The translations under genes were made by a program, and so were the position numbers. A stretch of 64,000 nt of DNA from Janthinobacterium sp. SUN073 (GTDB taxonomy: Bacteria; Pseudomonadota; Gammaproteobacteria; Burkholderiales; Burkholderiaceae_D), in contig NZ_JAPUBT010000002.1 of assembly GCF_030397665.1 (NCBI RefSeq), positions 1-64,000 of the forward strand. Direction: 5' to 3'. This document shows, in pieces, positions 33,354-43,088 of the stretch; position 1 is the stretch's first letter; each line of letters begins with the position of its first letter. Under the pieces are notes generated by a model. The model was not told the DNA's origin. It made no database searches and was given only the letters and a program-made list of their open reading frames with translations.

Positions 33354-33905
33354 ATGCCTATCTCTACCACCAGTTCGCGTACTCCCTCCTTGAAAAGCGT
33401 GGCCATCGGCGCCGCCGTGGCGCTGCTGAGCGGCATCGCCATCAACAGCATCGCCGCTGCCGCGCCGGGCGCGTACGACAAGCAATTCCTCAGCAAGGCC
33501 GCCGATGCGGGCAGCACGGAAATTGCTGCCAGTAAAGTGGCGCAAAGCAAGAGCAGCAATCCCGAGGTGAAGAAATTCGCCGATGCGATGCTTGCCGATC
33601 ACGTGAAAGTGGCCGACGAGCTGAAACAGCTGGCCAGCGGCAAGCAGATCGAGGTCAGCGACCAGCCCGGTGCGAAGCACAAGGCGCAGATCGACAAGCT
33701 TAGCCGCCTGGAAGGCCTGCCCTTCGACAAGGAATATGCGGCCAGCATCGGCGTGGCCGCGCACAAGGACGCCGTGAAGCTGTTCACGGACGCCAGCCAG
33801 AAGGCCAGCGATCCGGACATCAAGGCCTTTGCCGCGAAAACCTTGCCAGCACTGCAACATCACCTGGACATGGCCAATGCGCTGCAGGCGGCATTGGCGA
33901 AGTAG
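33354..33905 (+). CDS. DUF4142-type periplasmic protein
   Basis: A signal peptide (SVAIGAAVALLSGIAINSIA) precedes two long helical segments typical of DUF4142 (ferritin-like four-helix proteins): YDKQFLSKAADAGSTEIAAS, KSSNPEVKKFADAMLADHVK, and LPALQHHLDMANALQAAL. Family function is unclear, though members are often stress-induced. ATG 33354 follows GAAAGGA; the frame from 33261 has no signal peptide at its start. Confidence 0.85.
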   Translation: MPISTTSSRTPSLKSVAIGAAVALLSGIAINSIAAAAPGAYDKQFLSKAADAGSTEIAASKVAQSKSSNPEVKKFADAMLADHVKVADELKQLASGKQIEVSDQPGAKHKAQIDKLSRLEGLPFDKEYAASIGVAAHKDAVKLFTDASQKASDPDIKAFAAKTLPALQHHLDMANALQAALAK

Positions 33906-33972
33906 ACAGCAGTACGGGGGTAAATACTCGCCGTACATGCTGTACGGCAAGCATTTCCGCTATTGACATACA

Positions 33973-34395
33973 ATGCGGCAACTTCGTTTTCGGCCATGCC
34001 ATGACCTCATGCAGTTACTCAAGAAAACCGGCCTGATCGCCGCCGCCATCCTGTTCCTCATCCTGCTGGCAGGCTGGCTGTTCATCAAGGTGGCGGCCGC
34101 CCGCAACGCCACCGTGTATGCGCAGCAATGGAATGAACAAGGCACGTGCGTGATCAAGACCTACGTGCCGCACTACGGCAACGGCGTGCCGCACAATATC
34201 GTGCGCGCGCTCAGCACGTCCACCTTCTTCCGCGTCTACCATAAGGATGGCTCCTTGCTGGAAAGCACGGAATGGGTGCTGGACATGCATGAAGACGGCA
34301 TCCTCGACCATGCCCGCTGGGGCCAGAACCAGACCCGCGCCATCTATCCGACGGACATGGGCTACGAGGGCTGGACCTTGCCCGAATGCGCGTGA
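33973..34395 (+). CDS. Single-pass membrane hypothetical protein, 140 aa
   Basis: One N-terminal membrane helix (TGLIAAAILFLILLAGWLFI) anchors an exported domain of about 90 residues with two cysteines (GTCVIKTY, LPECA) that could form a disulfide. Not recognised as a family. The ATG at 34009 (MQLLKKTG) is an equally good start and gives a shorter cytoplasmic tail. It is followed 13 bases later by another hypothetical gene. Confidence 0.65.
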   Translation: MRQLRFRPCHDLMQLLKKTGLIAAAILFLILLAGWLFIKVAAARNATVYAQQWNEQGTCVIKTYVPHYGNGVPHNIVRALSTSTFFRVYHKDGSLLESTEWVLDMHEDGILDHARWGQNQTRAIYPTDMGYEGWTLPECA

Positions 34396-34408
34396 TCCGG
34401 GAGCCGTG

Positions 34409-34846
34409 ATGCCGAAACCTGCGCCATCAGGCCTGCGCAGCCCCTGGGTCGATATGCCATATGAACCCACGCTCTACCATTTCCTTGGCCCCTTCGACGT
34501 GTATGACCGCGAACACACCCTGGGGGTGGAACTGGACGCCTGGGACATGAACGACCCGCTCCAGCGCGCAGAGCTGATACGGCGCGAGATCACGGGTCAG
34601 TACAAGGAACTCGGCTACCGCCACCGCCATGCGCTGGTGACCGTGCTGGCGCAGGCGCTGCAAGACCCTGCCTACGACTTCCAGGCCATCCTCGAACATG
34701 ACCCCGAGAGTACGCACGCCCTGCCCGCCTTGTGGGATGAAATGGCCGACCCGCGCGCCTTCTTCGCCGATATCTACCGGCTGGCGCAGCAGGATTGGGC
34801 CGCCGACCTGGCGCGCGCGGCAGCGGAAGACCCGTCCGGCTGGTAG
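34409..34846 (+). CDS. Hypothetical soluble protein, 145 aa
   Basis: Not recognised. Acidic and tryptophan-containing, with the segment PYEPTLYHFLGPFDVYDREH and a helical C-terminal half (ALVTVLAQALQDPAYDFQAI). The long upstream frame to 34247 overlaps the previous gene and is not used; ATG 34409 follows GGGAG and lies 13 bases after the preceding stop. Probably cotranscribed with the 33973 gene. Confidence 0.6.
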   Translation: MPKPAPSGLRSPWVDMPYEPTLYHFLGPFDVYDREHTLGVELDAWDMNDPLQRAELIRREITGQYKELGYRHRHALVTVLAQALQDPAYDFQAILEHDPESTHALPALWDEMADPRAFFADIYRLAQQDWAADLARAAAEDPSGW

Positions 34847-35073
34847 CGCGGCGCGCATGCCACACTAGCGTATCGATAGCCGGCAGCGGCCTTTCCCCTC
34901 TGAAAATCCCATTGCGGCAACGTGCACGCGATGTTGCAAAAACGCCCCACTGAAAAAAAATCTGTTGCACCAGCGCATGCTCGCTGGCATCGCGCTACCA
35001 TGAACCGTCAGCACTCCCCCCACCGCACCGGTTCTCTGCCGGCTTTCCCTGCCGCAATGTGAAGGAGATTCTC

Positions 35074-35541
35074 ATGTCCAAGTTCGCCCCTGCCATTTGC
35101 CTGTCGCTCATGCTGGCCGCCACCACCTTGCCATCCAGCGCCAGCGCGGCCGAAGGCGGCGCCACGCGCGCCGACGCCGAAGCCATGGTCAAGAAAGGCG
35201 TGACCTACATCAAGAGCGCCGGCGACGCCAAGGCGTATGGCGAGATCACGGCCAAGTCGCCGCAATTCATCCTGCACGACCTGTACCTGGTCGTGTATAA
35301 ACTCGACGGCACGGTGGTCGCGCATGGCGCGAACCCGAAAATGGTGGGCAAGAACCTGATTGAACTCAAGGATATCGATGGCAAGGCCTTCGTCAAGGAA
35401 AGAGTCGACCTGGCCAAGAGCAAGGGCACGTTCTGGCAGGAATACAAATTCACAAATCCGGAAACCAAGAAGATCGAGCCGAAGGTGATGTACTGCGAAA
35501 AGCTGGCCGAGACCGTCGTCTGCGGCGGCATCTACCTGTAG
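35074..35541 (+). CDS. Secreted single-Cache (sCache_2-like) protein
   Basis: A cleavable signal peptide ends ASAAEGG. The mature 125 residues match the small periplasmic Cache domain pattern (AEAMVKKGVTYIKSAG, GEITAKSPQFILHDLYLVVY, LDGTVVAHGANPKMVGKN, FWQEYKF, KVMYCEKL). It would bind a small ligand in the periplasm. AAGGAG sits at 35062-35067. A chemoreceptor gene starts 60 bases downstream, suggesting that the free Cache protein works with it. Two Cys near the C-terminus (YCEKLAETVVCGG) may form a disulfide. Confidence 0.85.
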   Translation: MSKFAPAICLSLMLAATTLPSSASAAEGGATRADAEAMVKKGVTYIKSAGDAKAYGEITAKSPQFILHDLYLVVYKLDGTVVAHGANPKMVGKNLIELKDIDGKAFVKERVDLAKSKGTFWQEYKFTNPETKKIEPKVMYCEKLAETVVCGGIYL

Positions 35542-35601
35542 CCCGCCGCCGCGCCGCCAGCGCCGCGATGGTTTTTCGCTCTCTTGACGATATGGGTTCC
35601 G

Positions 35602-37152
35602 ATGAAAATCGCACAGAAGATGTTGATCGTCCCGCTGGTCGCGCTGGCTTGCCTGCTGGCCATGGGGGCCTTGTCCTACTTCGCCATGCAGCAGAACGAG
35701 CAGCGCATGCGCGAACTGAAAGACGTCACCCTGACGGCCGAACGGCTTGCCAATCAACAAGCTATTGCCCTGGGCCAGGTACATGCCGATGTGTATGCGA
35801 AGATCGCCATCGCCGCCAGCCTGACGGACGAGCAGTTCAAGCAATTCGGCGCGCAAACGAATGGGCAGCTCAATGCCATCGTGCAAGGCTTGACGGAACT
35901 TAAGAAATTCTCGGGCGCCGCCACGGAAGCGGCACAGGCCCTTCCCGGCGTCGAGCGCTACCGGGCCAGCGTGGCGCAGGCGCTGGACCTGGCCTCGATG
36001 GACCCGAATACGGGCGTGGCGGCGATGCAAAATGCCGCCACGCACTACCAGCAAGTGCGCGGGCAGCTGCGCCAGGTGCTGCTCAACCTTGACCACCGTA
36101 CCGCCGATGCCTTGCAGGAAACAAAAAATGCGGGCCAACGCGCCGGCTGGCTGTCGCTGGGCACCATGGCCATCGGCTTTGCCTTGCTGGCCCTGATCGC
36201 CACCTGGGTGGCCCGTTCCGTCGTGCGTCCCATCGACGAGGCTTGCCGCGCCGCCGAAAGCCTGGCCGCGGGCGACCTGACCATGCGCATCGATGCCCGG
36301 GGCGACGATGAGGTGGGCAAGCTGTCGCGGGCGCTGGCCACCGTGGTGAAAAACTGGAATACCTTATTGGGCGAGATACGCCAGGCAGGCTCCACCATTA
36401 CGGTGGAAGCGAGTGAAATCGCGCTCGGCAATGCGGACTTGTCGGCCCGCACGGAGTCGCAAGCTCATTCCTTGCAGGAAACGGCAACGTCCATGCATGC
36501 CTTGACCGATACCGTGCGCGAAAACGCCAGCCATGCGCACCAGGCCAACCAGATGGTGCTGTCGACTTCGAACGTGGCGCTGGAAGGCGGCCGCGTGGTG
36601 GGCCAGGTGGTCGAAACGATGGGCTCGATCAAGGCCAGTTCCGGGCGCATCGTCGACATCATCGCCGTCATCGACGGCATTGCCTTCCAGACCAATATCC
36701 TCGCCTTGAACGCGGCCGTGGAAGCGGCGCGCGCGGGCGAACAGGGACGCGGCTTTGCCGTCGTCGCCACGGAAGTGCGGGGCCTGGCGCAGCGTTCGGC
36801 CACGGCGGCGCGCGAAATCAAGCAGCTGATCGAGGATTCCGTGGCGAGGATAGAAACGGGTAGCGAGCTGGCCGACAGCGCCGGGCGCACCATGGGAGAC
36901 ATTGTCGCTTCCGTCCAGCAAGTGACGGAAATCATGAACGACATCACGGCGGCCAGCCAGCGCCAGAGCAAGGGCATCGAGGAAGTCAACAATGCCATCA
37001 CGGAAATGGACGAATTGACCCAGCGCAATGCCGCCCTGGTCGAGCAATCGGCCGCCGCCGCGCAAAGCATGCAGGACCAGGCGCATGATCTATTGCGCGT
37101 GGTCGACGCCTTCCGCCTGGGCGACGGCGGCCCGCCGCTGCTGGCGCCTTAG
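35602..37152 (+). CDS. Methyl-accepting chemotaxis protein
   Basis: Transmembrane helix 1 ([20 protein letters not shown]), a periplasmic helical sensor of about 150 residues, helix 2 (near residue 190, [19 protein letters not shown]), a HAMP domain, and a cytoplasmic signalling domain with the hairpin tip [20 protein letters not shown]. The signalling domain lacks a CheR-binding NWETF-like pentapeptide at its end. It relays ligand occupancy to CheA/CheW. ATG 35602 is chosen over a TTG at 35584. The upstream secreted Cache-like protein is the likely partner. The stop overlaps the convergent gene by 4 bases. Confidence 0.93.
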   Translation: MKIAQKMLIVPLVALACLLAMGALSYFAMQQNEQRMRELKDVTLTAERLANQQAIALGQVHADVYAKIAIAASLTDEQFKQFGAQTNGQLNAIVQGLTELKKFSGAATEAAQALPGVERYRASVAQALDLASMDPNTGVAAMQNAATHYQQVRGQLRQVLLNLDHRTADALQETKNAGQRAGWLSLGTMAIGFALLALIATWVARSVVRPIDEACRAAESLAAGDLTMRIDARGDDEVGKLSRALATVVKNWNTLLGEIRQAGSTITVEASEIALGNADLSARTESQAHSLQETATSMHALTDTVRENASHAHQANQMVLSTSNVALEGGRVVGQVVETMGSIKASSGRIVDIIAVIDGIAFQTNILALNAAVEAARAGEQGRGFAVVATEVRGLAQRSATAAREIKQLIEDSVARIETGSELADSAGRTMGDIVASVQQVTEIMNDITAASQRQSKGIEEVNNAITEMDELTQRNAALVEQSAAAAQSMQDQAHDLLRVVDAFRLGDGGPPLLAP

Positions 37153-38219
37153 CGCAAGCTGGGCATGGCGGCCTTGGCGCAGGCGACCATCTTGTCGCCT
37201 GCTTGCGCCAGGGCCGGATCGGCGTCCGTCTGCAGGCGCGTGCCCACGCTGTACTGGTCGGCATAACTGCCGCGCATGGCGGCATAGGCATACACCTGGT
37301 CTTGTCCGCCCTTGCCCGCGCCGTAATCGACGGCCGCATAGCCAATGTTTAACAGGCTGTACAGCGCGCCGATCTGTTGCTCGTGCAGCCATTCCATCAA
37401 TTGCACGATGCGGTATTGTTCAAGGTAGCTCAGCTCGCTGACATTGCGACCGGCCAGCGCGTAATACAGTTCGGCGCGGGCCATCCAGTTGCCCTTGGCG
37501 GCGGCGGCCACCAGCGCATCCCAGGCGGGGCCGCCGCGCTCAAGCTGCGATTGGCGCGCCGTGGCGGACCAGGCCTCGACGGCGGCCTGCTGCGGCAAGG
37601 GGCCGTAGGATGCGGGCGCGCGGCAGACGAACTGGCGCACATCGGCCCTGCCCGCCTTGATATCCTTGCTGATCTGGCCCTGGATGTTGTCGACCAATTC
37701 CAGCAAGCGCATGCCATAGTCATCCATCGACCAGGTGGCGGGCAGGCGCCCCAGCCAGGCCAGTTCGTCCTGGTTGGCCCTGGCTGCCATGGCATACGCC
37801 TCGGCCTTGACTTGCAGTTGCGCTTGCGTCTTCTTCAGCAGCAACTTGGCCGCATCCTGCTCGATATCGTAGCGGCTGGCACTCTGCATCAATTGCGCGC
37901 ATTGCTGCAGGGCGGCAGGCTCGCCTTGCCAGCATTTGGTGGGCACGGCCATATTCCAGCGCATGCTGACTGTTTCCAGAACATAATTTTCTTCGCCTTC
38001 GGCCGGCTTCACGAAGGCCCGCCCTTCCTCGTTCGTCAAGCCTTTGATCAGTTGCTGGCCGCCGGCCGTGCTCCAGGTATAGGGATCGTCAGTGCGCGGC
38101 ACGCCAGGCACGCTGTACAGGGTCAGGTAGAAGGCGGATTGGGCTTGCTCGGAGGCATGAGCCAGCGGAAACAGCAGGGAAAGTGTCAATAAAGTACTTT
38201 TAGAAAACAATGTTGGCAT
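37149..38219 (-). CDS. Exported hypothetical protein, 356 aa
   Basis: Signal peptide [17 protein letters not shown], then a soluble, largely helical protein with Sel1/TPR-like patches ([36 protein letters not shown]). Five or so cysteines occur (TKCWQG, LQQCAQL, FVCRAP, MVACAK). No family recognised. It is convergent with the chemoreceptor gene (TTAG overlap) and its start is 14 bases from the cadR stop on the same strand. Confidence 0.75.
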   Translation of the reverse strand: MPTLFSKSTLLTLSLLFPLAHASEQAQSAFYLTLYSVPGVPRTDDPYTWSTAGGQQLIKGLTNEEGRAFVKPAEGEENYVLETVSMRWNMAVPTKCWQGEPAALQQCAQLMQSASRYDIEQDAAKLLLKKTQAQLQVKAEAYAMAARANQDELAWLGRLPATWSMDDYGMRLLELVDNIQGQISKDIKAGRADVRQFVCRAPASYGPLPQQAAVEAWSATARQSQLERGGPAWDALVAAAAKGNWMARAELYYALAGRNVSELSYLEQYRIVQLMEWLHEQQIGALYSLLNIGYAAVDYGAGKGGQDQVYAYAAMRGSYADQYSVGTRLQTDADPALAQAGDKMVACAKAAMPSLR

Positions 38220-38232
38220 GAAGGTAGATAGA

Positions 38233-38664
38233 TTAGTGAAGTTCAGTATGGCAGGCGCAGTCGTGGCCGCTAGCTGCCTCGGACAGGTTTTGCAAAATCG
38301 CGCAGTCTTGCGACGGCTGCGGCTGGTCGCACTGGTGGCGCAGGGTCACCAGCTGCTGCTGCAAGGTTTGCAGGTTTGCCATCTGCTCGGCGATGCGCAG
38401 GATATGGTGGTCGAGCAATTCATTGACGCTCTGGCAGCCTTCGGCCGGGTTGTTCTTAAATTCCAGCAAGGCGCGGATATCCGTCAAGCCGATCTGCAGC
38501 GAGCGGCAATGGCGGATGAATTGCAGCCGCTCCTGGTGTTCTTCGCGGTATTCGCGGTAGCCGGCGCTGTTGCGGCCCGGTTCCTGCAGCAAACCCGCCT
38601 TTTCATAGTAACGCACGGTTTCCACGTCACAATCTGTCCGTTTGGCCAGTTCTCCGATACGCAT
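38233..38664 (-). CDS. cadR: CadR/PbrR-type MerR regulator (Cd/Pb/Zn responsive)
   Basis: MerR winged helix MRIGELAKRTDCDVETVRYY plus dimerisation coil, with metal-binding cysteines at the positions known for CadR/PbrR: Cys in EGCQSVNELLDHH (loop before the long helix), Cys in QDCAILQNL and a C-terminal HDCACHTELH tail. It bends and activates the promoter of the divergent cation ATPase gene when cadmium, lead or zinc binds. The operator lies at 38700-38730. Length 143 is typical. Confidence 0.93.
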   Translation of the reverse strand: MRIGELAKRTDCDVETVRYYEKAGLLQEPGRNSAGYREYREEHQERLQFIRHCRSLQIGLTDIRALLEFKNNPAEGCQSVNELLDHHILRIAEQMANLQTLQQQLVTLRHQCDQPQPSQDCAILQNLSEAASGHDCACHTELH

Positions 38665-38699
38665 GGCATCCCCTTTTCATTCTTTCTTGCACATTCCGC

Positions 38700-38730
38700 T
38701 TGACCCTGTAGCGGCTACAGGGTTTCTAAT
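38700..38730 (+). promoter_or_regulatory. MerR-type promoter of cadA with 19-bp spacer and 9-bp dyad
   Basis: -35 TTGACC (38700-38705) and -10 TCTAAT (38725-38730) are 19 bases apart, and the spacer holds the dyad ACCCTGTAG-CGG-CTACAGGGT (38703-38723). This is the classic metal-activated MerR/CadR promoter geometry. It lies 32 bases upstream of the ATPase start. Confidence 0.92.
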
Positions 38731-38762
38731 GGAAGCATACACCAATCCAGAAGGATGATGCG

Positions 38763-41078
38763 ATGCCACACGATAGCCATAACCACGCGCATGAGCACGA
38801 TCATGAGCATGAGCACAAGCATGACCACAAGCATGCGCACGAACCCGCAGCAGCTCGCGCGCCACAAGCCGCCGGCTGCTGTTCCAGCCAGCATGCGTGC
38901 TCGTCCACGCCTGCCGCCCCGTCTGGCCCAGCGCTGCCCAGCGCCCCCGTCGCCGGTGCGAACACGGCCAAGTACCGCATCGCCAACATGGATTGCCCCA
39001 CGGAAGAACGTTTGATCCGCAACAAGCTGGCCAATATGGCCGGCGTGGTGGGCCTCGATTTCAATCTGATGAACCGCGTGCTCGACGTGCATCACACCCT
39101 GCCTACACTGGCCACGGTGGAAGCGGCCCTGCACGGCATCGGCATGGAAGCGATTCCCATGCAGGCGGACGCGGTCGTCGCGCGCGATCCGGACGAAGGC
39201 AGCCTGAGCAGCCTGCAAAAAGGCTTGCTGGTGGTTTCCGGCCTGGCCGCTGCCGGCGCCGAGGCGCTGGCGTGGACCACGCACGAAGACAGTTCGCCCC
39301 TCGTCATCGCCCTGGCCCTGCTGTCGATCGCCACGGGCGGCTGGCCGACCCTGAAAAAGGGCTGGATTGCCCTGAAAACCTTCACCCTGAACATCAACTT
39401 CCTGATGAGTCTGGCAGTCTTCGGCGCCATCGCCATCGGCCAGTGGCCGGAAGCGGCCATGGTCATCTTCCTGTTCGCCATCGCCGAGCTGATCGAAGGC
39501 TTGTCCCTGAACCGCGCGCGCAACGCCGTGCACAGCCTGATGCAGCTGGCGCCCGACACGGCGACAGTCGCCGACGCCAGCGGCGCCTGGCAGCCAGTTG
39601 CTGTCGCCACGGTGGCCATCGGCGCGACCATGCGCGTGAAACCGGGCGAACGCATCGCGCTTGATGGCGTGGTGGCCAGCGGCGAGTCGTCCGTCAACCA
39701 GGCGCCGATCACGGGTGAAAGCATGCCGGTGGACAAGACCGTGGGCGACGTCGTGTATGCGGGCACCATCAATGAACGGGGCTTGCTTGACGTCACCGTG
39801 ACGGCCAACAGCGGCAACAGCACGCTGGCGAAGATCGTCAAGGTCATCGAGGAAACGCAGGGGAAACAGGCACCCACGCAGCGCTTTGTCGACAATTTTG
39901 CCCGCTACTACACGCCCGCCGTGGTGATCTTCGCTATTCTGGTGGCCGTGCTGCCGCCACTGCTGCTGGGCCAGCCCTTCATGGCCTGGGTGTATAAAGC
40001 GCTGGTGATGCTGGTGATCGCCTGCCCGTGTGCGCTGGTCATTTCCACGCCCGTGACGGTGGTCAGCGGCCTGACGGCGGCCGCGCGGCGCGGCATTTTA
40101 GTGAAAGGCGGGCAATTCCTGGAAACGGGCTACCGCATCAAGGCCATCGCCGTCGACAAGACGGGCACCTTGACCATGGGCAAACCGGCCGTGACGGACG
40201 TGGTGGCCCTGGAGGGCAGCGACCGCGACGCCATCCTGCTGCTGGCCGCCAGCCTGGACGCCAATTCCGCCCACCCGCTGGCCGCCGCCATCGTCAAGGC
40301 GGGTCCGCCCGCCAGCAGCCACCTGCCCGTCAGCCAGTTTGCCGCCCTGCATGGGCGCGGCGTGCAAGGCAATATCGATGGCCAGACCTATTATCTGGGC
40401 AATGCGCGCCTGATGACGGAATTGAAGCTCTTGACGCCGGCACTGCAAGCCATCCTGGCGCGGCTGGAACAGCAAGCCTACACGGCCATGGTGCTGGCCA
40501 GCCCGGCCGGCGCGCTGGGCGTGATCGCCGTGGCCGACGTGCTGCGTCCGACGGCGGCGTCCGCCATTGCCCGCCTGAATGCGCTGGGCGTGACCACCGT
40601 GATGCTGACGGGAGACAATCTGCTGACGGCGCAGCGTATCGCGGCCGAGGTGGGCGTCAGCCTGGTCAAGGCGGAATTGCTGCCGGAAAACAAGCTCGAT
40701 GAAATCAAGGCCTTGCAGCAGCAATTCGGCGTGGTGGCCATGCTGGGCGACGGCGTCAACGACGCCCCAGCCCTGGCGCAGGCCGACATCGGCTTTGCCA
40801 TGGGCGCGGCCGGCAGCGACACGGCCATCGAGACGGCGGACGTGGCCCTGATGGACGATGAACTGGGCAAGTTGCCTGAATTCATCAGCCTGAGCCAGCG
40901 CACACGCAGCATCCTCGTGCAAAACATCAGCTTTGCCATCGGCATCAAGGCCGTTTTCTTCGGCCTGGCCCTGGCCGGCATGGCGACCCTGTGGATGGCC
41001 GTGTTCGCCGACGTGGGCGCCAGCCTGCTGGTGGTGGCCAACGGGCTGCGCTTGCTGCGCAATAACAAGCAAGCATAG
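38763..41078 (+). CDS. cadA: P1B-type Cd2+/Zn2+/Pb2+-exporting ATPase
   Basis: All P-type ATPase motifs are present: phosphatase loop ITGESMPVDK, membrane metal site CPCALVIS, phosphorylation site DKTGTLTMG and hinge GDGVNDAPALAQADIG. The N-terminus has an unusual run of His/Glu/Asp (residues 3-27, HNHAHEHDHEHEHKHDHKHA) and CC/C-rich residues, then an HMA-like domain with MDCPTEE. The CPC motif and CadR partner point to Cd/Zn/Pb efflux from the cytoplasm, not copper. Divergent from cadR and driven by the MerR-type promoter upstream. Confidence 0.95.
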   Translation: MPHDSHNHAHEHDHEHEHKHDHKHAHEPAAARAPQAAGCCSSQHACSSTPAAPSGPALPSAPVAGANTAKYRIANMDCPTEERLIRNKLANMAGVVGLDFNLMNRVLDVHHTLPTLATVEAALHGIGMEAIPMQADAVVARDPDEGSLSSLQKGLLVVSGLAAAGAEALAWTTHEDSSPLVIALALLSIATGGWPTLKKGWIALKTFTLNINFLMSLAVFGAIAIGQWPEAAMVIFLFAIAELIEGLSLNRARNAVHSLMQLAPDTATVADASGAWQPVAVATVAIGATMRVKPGERIALDGVVASGESSVNQAPITGESMPVDKTVGDVVYAGTINERGLLDVTVTANSGNSTLAKIVKVIEETQGKQAPTQRFVDNFARYYTPAVVIFAILVAVLPPLLLGQPFMAWVYKALVMLVIACPCALVISTPVTVVSGLTAAARRGILVKGGQFLETGYRIKAIAVDKTGTLTMGKPAVTDVVALEGSDRDAILLLAASLDANSAHPLAAAIVKAGPPASSHLPVSQFAALHGRGVQGNIDGQTYYLGNARLMTELKLLTPALQAILARLEQQAYTAMVLASPAGALGVIAVADVLRPTAASAIARLNALGVTTVMLTGDNLLTAQRIAAEVGVSLVKAELLPENKLDEIKALQQQFGVVAMLGDGVNDAPALAQADIGFAMGAAGSDTAIETADVALMDDELGKLPEFISLSQRTRSILVQNISFAIGIKAVFFGLALAGMATLWMAVFADVGASLLVVANGLRLLRNNKQA

Positions 41079-41163
41079 TCCCGCGCAGAAATATTTCCAT
41101 CTGGACAATAGCTGTAAAAAACGCTACTTTGGCGGCTGATCCCCACCGCCGCCAAGGTAGCCG

Positions 41164-41307
41164 ATGCCCCTCCTGCCCCGCTCGACCCTGCTGGCCACTC
41201 TGCTGGCTGTCACCTCCCTGCACGCCGAACCGATGTTTTTCACGCCCTGCTCCGTGCAGAGAGCCTGGACGCATCAGCGCACTCGGTTCTGTGGATCAAT
41301 AGAATAG
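41164..41307 (+). pseudogene. Signal-peptide-bearing 47-codon relic
   Basis: The frame from ATG 41164 encodes a good signal peptide (STLLATLLAVTSLHAEP) followed by only 23 residues before TAG. It looks like the 5' end of a longer exported protein that has been truncated. A short secreted peptide is the alternative. Flanked by cadA and a low-GC hypothetical gene. Confidence 0.35.
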
Positions 41308-41318
41308 CTAACTATCAA

Positions 41319-41864
41319 ATGGAATCAATTATGGAAAAAGATGACCTCCCTGTTTCGTCAAAACAGCTACTGTACCTTGCACTCCTGATCTTTCTTCCTT
41401 TGGCTCTGTCAGCCGCCGTGATTCACTGGGCGCCGCCAAAACCGGGACAGACCGAGTCGGATAATCTATTGGCTTTTGGAATTGTAGGAGCAATCGCTAC
41501 TGTCCTATTAGGCATGCTTATCATTGCGGCGAAGCGGCACGTGATTGAGATTTCACGCGATGCGTTGGTAGTCAAACATAGCCTGTACACGTTAGCCTTA
41601 GACCGCAGCGAAGTCGAATCAGCGAAAGCTCGTGAAGTAAATTCATTGGATCAACTTGGACTATCAACAAGAAAAAATGGCATTGCCGCATTTGGCTACT
41701 TTTCTGGTTGGTTCTGGGCGGCGCACGGAAATATTACATTTTGTGCATTGTCAAGGTGGCCGGTCTACCTTGTAACGTTCGAAGGCAGTACCAAATGTCG
41801 ACAACTCGCCCTAAGCGCAAGTCCGGAAGTGGTTCGTCGTATCGAAGTATGGGCCAACTCGTAA
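41319..41864 (+). CDS. Membrane hypothetical protein with PH-like C-terminal domain, 181 aa
   Basis: Two N-terminal membrane helices (LYLALLIFLPLALSAAVIHW; LLAFGIVGAIATVLLGMLII) are followed by a cytoplasmic domain beginning RHVIEISRDALVVKHSLYTL, which resembles bacterial PH-type domains. No named family is certain. Codon use and base composition are markedly more AT-rich than neighbours, suggesting recent acquisition. ATG 41331 (MEKDDLP) is a possible alternative start. Confidence 0.65.
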   Translation: MESIMEKDDLPVSSKQLLYLALLIFLPLALSAAVIHWAPPKPGQTESDNLLAFGIVGAIATVLLGMLIIAAKRHVIEISRDALVVKHSLYTLALDRSEVESAKAREVNSLDQLGLSTRKNGIAAFGYFSGWFWAAHGNITFCALSRWPVYLVTFEGSTKCRQLALSASPEVVRRIEVWANS

Positions 41865-42031
41865 ATTTTCCTATTGCGCTAACGGTCATGGCGTAGCCGT
41901 GCACAACGCCCCGCATTTCATTTTATGGACGGCGCCCGCCTGCTTTGAACAAGCCAGCGCCCGCTTTATTGCCTGCAAGACGGCGCAGGATTGCACGCTG
42001 TAGTTCCCCACACCATATAGAAGAGGACGAT

Positions 42032-43084
42032 ATGCGCATCACGAGCCTGGCGTTGCTGCTGTTAACTTGTTGCGGCGCGGCGCAAGCGGCGCCGCCCGCC
42101 ACGCCATCCATCTGCGCCTCGCCCGCGCAAGCCGTGCGCGAACAGAGCTACGTGCCTATCAATGGCATCGAGCAATGGGTCACGCTCACGGGCGCCGCCT
42201 GCGGCAATCCCGTGATCCTCTTCATCCATGGCGGCCCCGGCAATGCGCTGAGTCCGTACGCGGATGCCATCTATGCGGGCTGGGAACGCCACTACACGCT
42301 GGTGCAATGGGACCAGCGCGGCGCGGGCATGACGTATGCGAAACAGCGCCCGACGGACGACGTGCCCTTGACTGTGGAACAGATGCGCGACGACGGCCTT
42401 GCCGTGGCCCGCTATCTGCAGCAGCACCTGGGCAAGGATAAAGTCATCCTGATGGGCAGTTCCTGGGGATCGATTCTGGGCGTGCACATGGCCAAGGCGC
42501 GCCCCGACCTGTTCCACGCGTATGTCGGCGCGGCGCAGGTGGTCAATGCGCGGGACAACGAGGCCGGCATGTACCGGGAGGTAATGGCGCTGGCGCAGGC
42601 GGCCGGCGATATCGCCACGGTGGACAAGCTGACGGCGCTCGGTGCGCCGCCATGGACGGACCCGCGCAACTTCGGCATCTTGCGCCGTTTCGACCGCAAA
42701 TATGAAGGATTGGCAACGGATGCGCCGCCCAGGCACTGGTGGCAACCGGCGCCGTTCTACGCCACGCCGCAAGCGCTGGCCGATGCCGAGGCGGCCGATG
42801 ATTACTCGTACATCCAGTTCATCGGCCTGCGTGGCGACGGCATGTTTGCCAAGGTCGACCTGCCCGCGCTGGGCACGCGCTTTGACTTGCCCGTGTTTTT
42901 CATCATGGGCGAAGCGGACTTGCTGACTTCGCCCGTCACCGCGCGCACGTACTTTGACAGCATCACGGCGCCGGCCAAGGGTTTTACGGTGGTAAAACGG
43001 GCCGGGCACGACCCCAATCAGGCCGTGCTCGACGCCCAATGGACGGTCTTGCGCGACCAGGTGGCGCCGCTGCTGAAGCGTTGA
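42032..43084 (+). CDS. Exported alpha/beta hydrolase (proline iminopeptidase-like)
   Basis: Signal peptide LALLLLTCCGAAQAAP, then an alpha/beta-hydrolase core: oxyanion HGGPGNALS, WDQRGAGMT, nucleophile elbow GSSWGSILG, acid Asp in MGEADLLTS and catalytic His in KRAGHDPNQ. HGGPG plus WDQRGxG is typical of the S33 proline iminopeptidase group. Location is periplasmic. ATG 42032 is preceded by AAGAGGACG; the open frame to 41945 has no signal peptide at its start. Convergent with the MFS gene. Confidence 0.9.
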   Translation: MRITSLALLLLTCCGAAQAAPPATPSICASPAQAVREQSYVPINGIEQWVTLTGAACGNPVILFIHGGPGNALSPYADAIYAGWERHYTLVQWDQRGAGMTYAKQRPTDDVPLTVEQMRDDGLAVARYLQQHLGKDKVILMGSSWGSILGVHMAKARPDLFHAYVGAAQVVNARDNEAGMYREVMALAQAAGDIATVDKLTALGAPPWTDPRNFGILRRFDRKYEGLATDAPPRHWWQPAPFYATPQALADAEAADDYSYIQFIGLRGDGMFAKVDLPALGTRFDLPVFFIMGEADLLTSPVTARTYFDSITAPAKGFTVVKRAGHDPNQAVLDAQWTVLRDQVAPLLKR

Positions 43085-43088
43085 TCCA

